Assembly (NCBI GenBank): GCA_039188505.1
Contig: JBCCZC010000266.1
Span: 1-7,833, forward strand
DNA length: 7,833 nucleotides
Direction of reading: 5' to 3'
From: JBCCZC01 sp039188505
Lineage (GTDB): Bacteria > Pseudomonadota > Gammaproteobacteria > Xanthomonadales > SZUA-38
The notes under the pieces were generated by a model. That model worked only from the letters and a program-made list of their open reading frames with translations, was not told where the DNA came from and did no database searches. Of the stretch, positions 6,685-7,833 are shown one piece after another. Both the position numbers and the translations under genes were made by a program. The first letter of the stretch is position 1. Each line of letters opens with the position of its first letter.

Positions 6685-6691
6685 ACCTATC

Positions 6692-7237
6692 TTGGAGAGC
6701 TTCCACGGAACGACGATCGTGTCCGTGCGCCGCGGCGACCGCGTCGTACTCGGCGGCGACGGCCAGGTCACGCTCGGCAATACGGTCATGAAGGCCAACG
6801 CCCGCAAGGTGCGCCGGCTCTATCGCGACACCGTGCTTGCGGGCTTTGCGGGAGCGACCGCGGATGCGTTCACGCTGTTCGAGCGCTTCGAAGGCAAGCT
6901 CGAGAAGCACAGCGGACATCTCGTCCGGGCGGCTGTCGAGATGGCCAAGGACTGGCGAACCGACCGCATGCTGCGTCGCCTCGAGGCGCTACTTGCCGTC
7001 GCGGACAAGGAGTCCTCGCTGATCATCACGGGCAACGGTGACGTTCTCGAACCCGAGGACGGCCTGATTGCCATGGGCTCCGGTGGCCCCTTCGCCCAGG
7101 CCGCCGCCCGGGCGCTTCTCGATCACACGGAGCTCGACGCGGAAGCCATCGTCCGCAGCGCCCTCGGGATTGCCGCGGATATCTGCATTTACACCAATTC
7201 GAACGTGACCATCGAGTCGCTGGAAGCCGCGGGCTGA
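6692..7237 (+). CDS. hslV: ATP-dependent protease peptidase subunit HslV (ClpQ)
   Basis: HslV is the proteolytic core of the HslUV complex, a proteasome-like double hexamer in the cytosol that degrades misfolded and regulatory proteins together with the HslU unfoldase. The 181 residues start with the six-residue leader MESFHG, followed by TTIVSVRRG. T7 becomes the N-terminal nucleophile after leader removal. In mature numbering D17 and K33, the catalytic partners, are in place, as are the GFAGATADAFTLFERFE and GSGGPFAQAAARAL blocks. The start is TTG, supported by the ribosome binding site 7 bases upstream. E. coli HslV has only a methionine before the threonine, so a real propeptide is present here; other proteobacterial HslV proteins have similar short leaders. 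hslU follows after 27 bases. Confidence 0.97.
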   Translation: MESFHGTTIVSVRRGDRVVLGGDGQVTLGNTVMKANARKVRRLYRDTVLAGFAGATADAFTLFERFEGKLEKHSGHLVRAAVEMAKDWRTDRMLRRLEALLAVADKESSLIITGNGDVLEPEDGLIAMGSGGPFAQAAARALLDHTELDAEAIVRSALGIAADICIYTNSNVTIESLEAAG

Positions 7238-7250
7238 CAGGCTCGGCGGA

Positions 7251-7257
7251 AAGAGGA
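7251..7257 (+). promoter_or_regulatory. Ribosome binding site of hslU before a TTG start
   Basis: AAGAGGA ends 7 bases before TTG at 7265. It supports TTG as the hslU start, because no ATG precedes the conserved TPREIV segment. Confidence 0.7.
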
Positions 7258-7264
7258 CACCAAC

Positions 7265-7833
7265 TTGTCGTTTACCCCGAGAGAAATCGTCCAGGAGCTG
7301 GACAAGCACATCATCGGCCAGGATGACGCCAAGCGCGCCGTGGCGATTGCCCTGCGCAACCGCTGGCGGCGGATGCAGATCGATGAGGCGATGCGCAACG
7401 AGATCACGCCCAAGAACATCCTCATGATCGGTCCAACCGGTGTCGGCAAGACCGAGATCGCGCGACGGCTCGCCGCGCTCGCCAACGCACCCTTCGTGAA
7501 GGTCGAGGCGACCAAGTTCACCGAGGTCGGTTACGTCGGCAAGGATGTCGAGTCGCTCATCCGGGATCTCGTCGACGTTGCCTTCAAGCTCACGCGCGAG
7601 CGGGAGATGCAGAAGGTCCGGACGCGAGCGGAAGATGCCGCCGAGGACCGCGTCCTCGACGCCCTGCTGCCCCGGCGCGAGACGCAGTTCGGCTTTACCG
7701 AGGCGGACCAGGAGCCGGGCCAGGCGGACGATGACACGCGACGCAAGCTCCGGCGTCGACTGCGGGAAGGCGAGCTCGACGATCGTGAGATCGAGCTTGA
7801 GCTCGCGGCCAACGCCGGCGTCGAGATCATGGC
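7265..7833 (+). CDS. hslU: ATP-dependent protease ATPase subunit HslU (ClpY), N-terminal part, cut by window edge
   Basis: HslU is the AAA+ unfoldase that feeds substrates into HslV. The first 189 residues are present and match the family closely: SFTPREIVQELDKHIIGQ (2-19, the sensor of bound nucleotide in the N-domain), RNRWRRMQ (31-38), Walker A GPTGVGKT (56-63) with K62, and the pore loop GYVG (89-92) that grips substrate. From about residue 110 the charged intermediate (I) domain begins, with a variable acidic stretch near 145-158. The Walker B motif and sensor regions lie beyond the window. Start TTG is chosen from the ribosome binding site and the family N-terminus. It is very probably co-transcribed with hslV. 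Confidence 0.96.
   Translation, partial: MSFTPREIVQELDKHIIGQDDAKRAVAIALRNRWRRMQIDEAMRNEITPKNILMIGPTGVGKTEIARRLAALANAPFVKVEATKFTEVGYVGKDVESLIRDLVDVAFKLTREREMQKVRTRAEDAAEDRVLDALLPRRETQFGFTEADQEPGQADDDTRRKLRRRLREGELDDREIELELAANAGVEIM

Larger units (their letters stand above)
6595..6691 (+). other. Gap between xerC and hslV
   Basis: This 97-base spacer is the only sizeable break in the right-hand operon. It holds a perfect 10-base palindrome GCTTGCAAGC (6626-6635). It also holds a long-range GCAGGC/GCCTGC pair (starting near 6607 and 6637) that could form a weak stem without a following T-run, so no clear terminator is seen. Confidence 0.5.

Overview
The window is GC-rich, almost fully coding chromosomal DNA. 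Gene content and order point to a gammaproteobacterium: an AlgZ/AlgR-type two-component pair directly upstream of hemC, as in Pseudomonas, and a lptM-dapF-DUF484-xerC run as in enterobacteria and pseudomonads. The high GC and the attachment of hslVU to xerC would fit a Chromatiales-like lineage, but that placement is inference. I see no mobile element, CRISPR array, rRNA or tRNA, and no composition break suggesting transfer.

Two divergent gene clusters leave a 282-base intergenic region (3776-4057). The left cluster is on the minus strand. In transcription order it holds an unrecognised secreted protein (3775-2645), a carboxylesterase of the EstB/phospholipase-carboxylesterase family (2648-1980), an AlgZ/FimS-like membrane sensor kinase (1987-914), an AlgR-like LytTR response regulator (933-205), and the N-terminal part of hemC (208-1, cut by the window edge). 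Every junction overlaps by 3 to 20 bases, so this looks like one translationally coupled operon. It links an envelope-facing sensor system to tetrapyrrole synthesis and carries two additional genes at its head.

The right cluster is on the plus strand: lptM (4058-4225), dapF (4222-5025), a DUF484 gene (5022-5699), xerC (5680-6594), hslV (6692-7237) and the start of hslU (7265 to the right edge). The first four overlap head to tail. A 97-base gap before hslV has room for a separate promoter. The products serve LPS translocon maturation, meso-diaminopimelate synthesis for peptidoglycan and lysine, chromosome dimer resolution, and ATP-dependent stress proteolysis.

Most of the window is conserved housekeeping. 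The parts most worth a second look are the unidentified secreted protein coupled to the esterase and sensor operon, the short LptM whose repetitive acidic tail also encodes the dapF ribosome binding site, and the use of TTG starts for three conserved genes (hemC, hslV, hslU). I found no convincing novel defence or mobile system.
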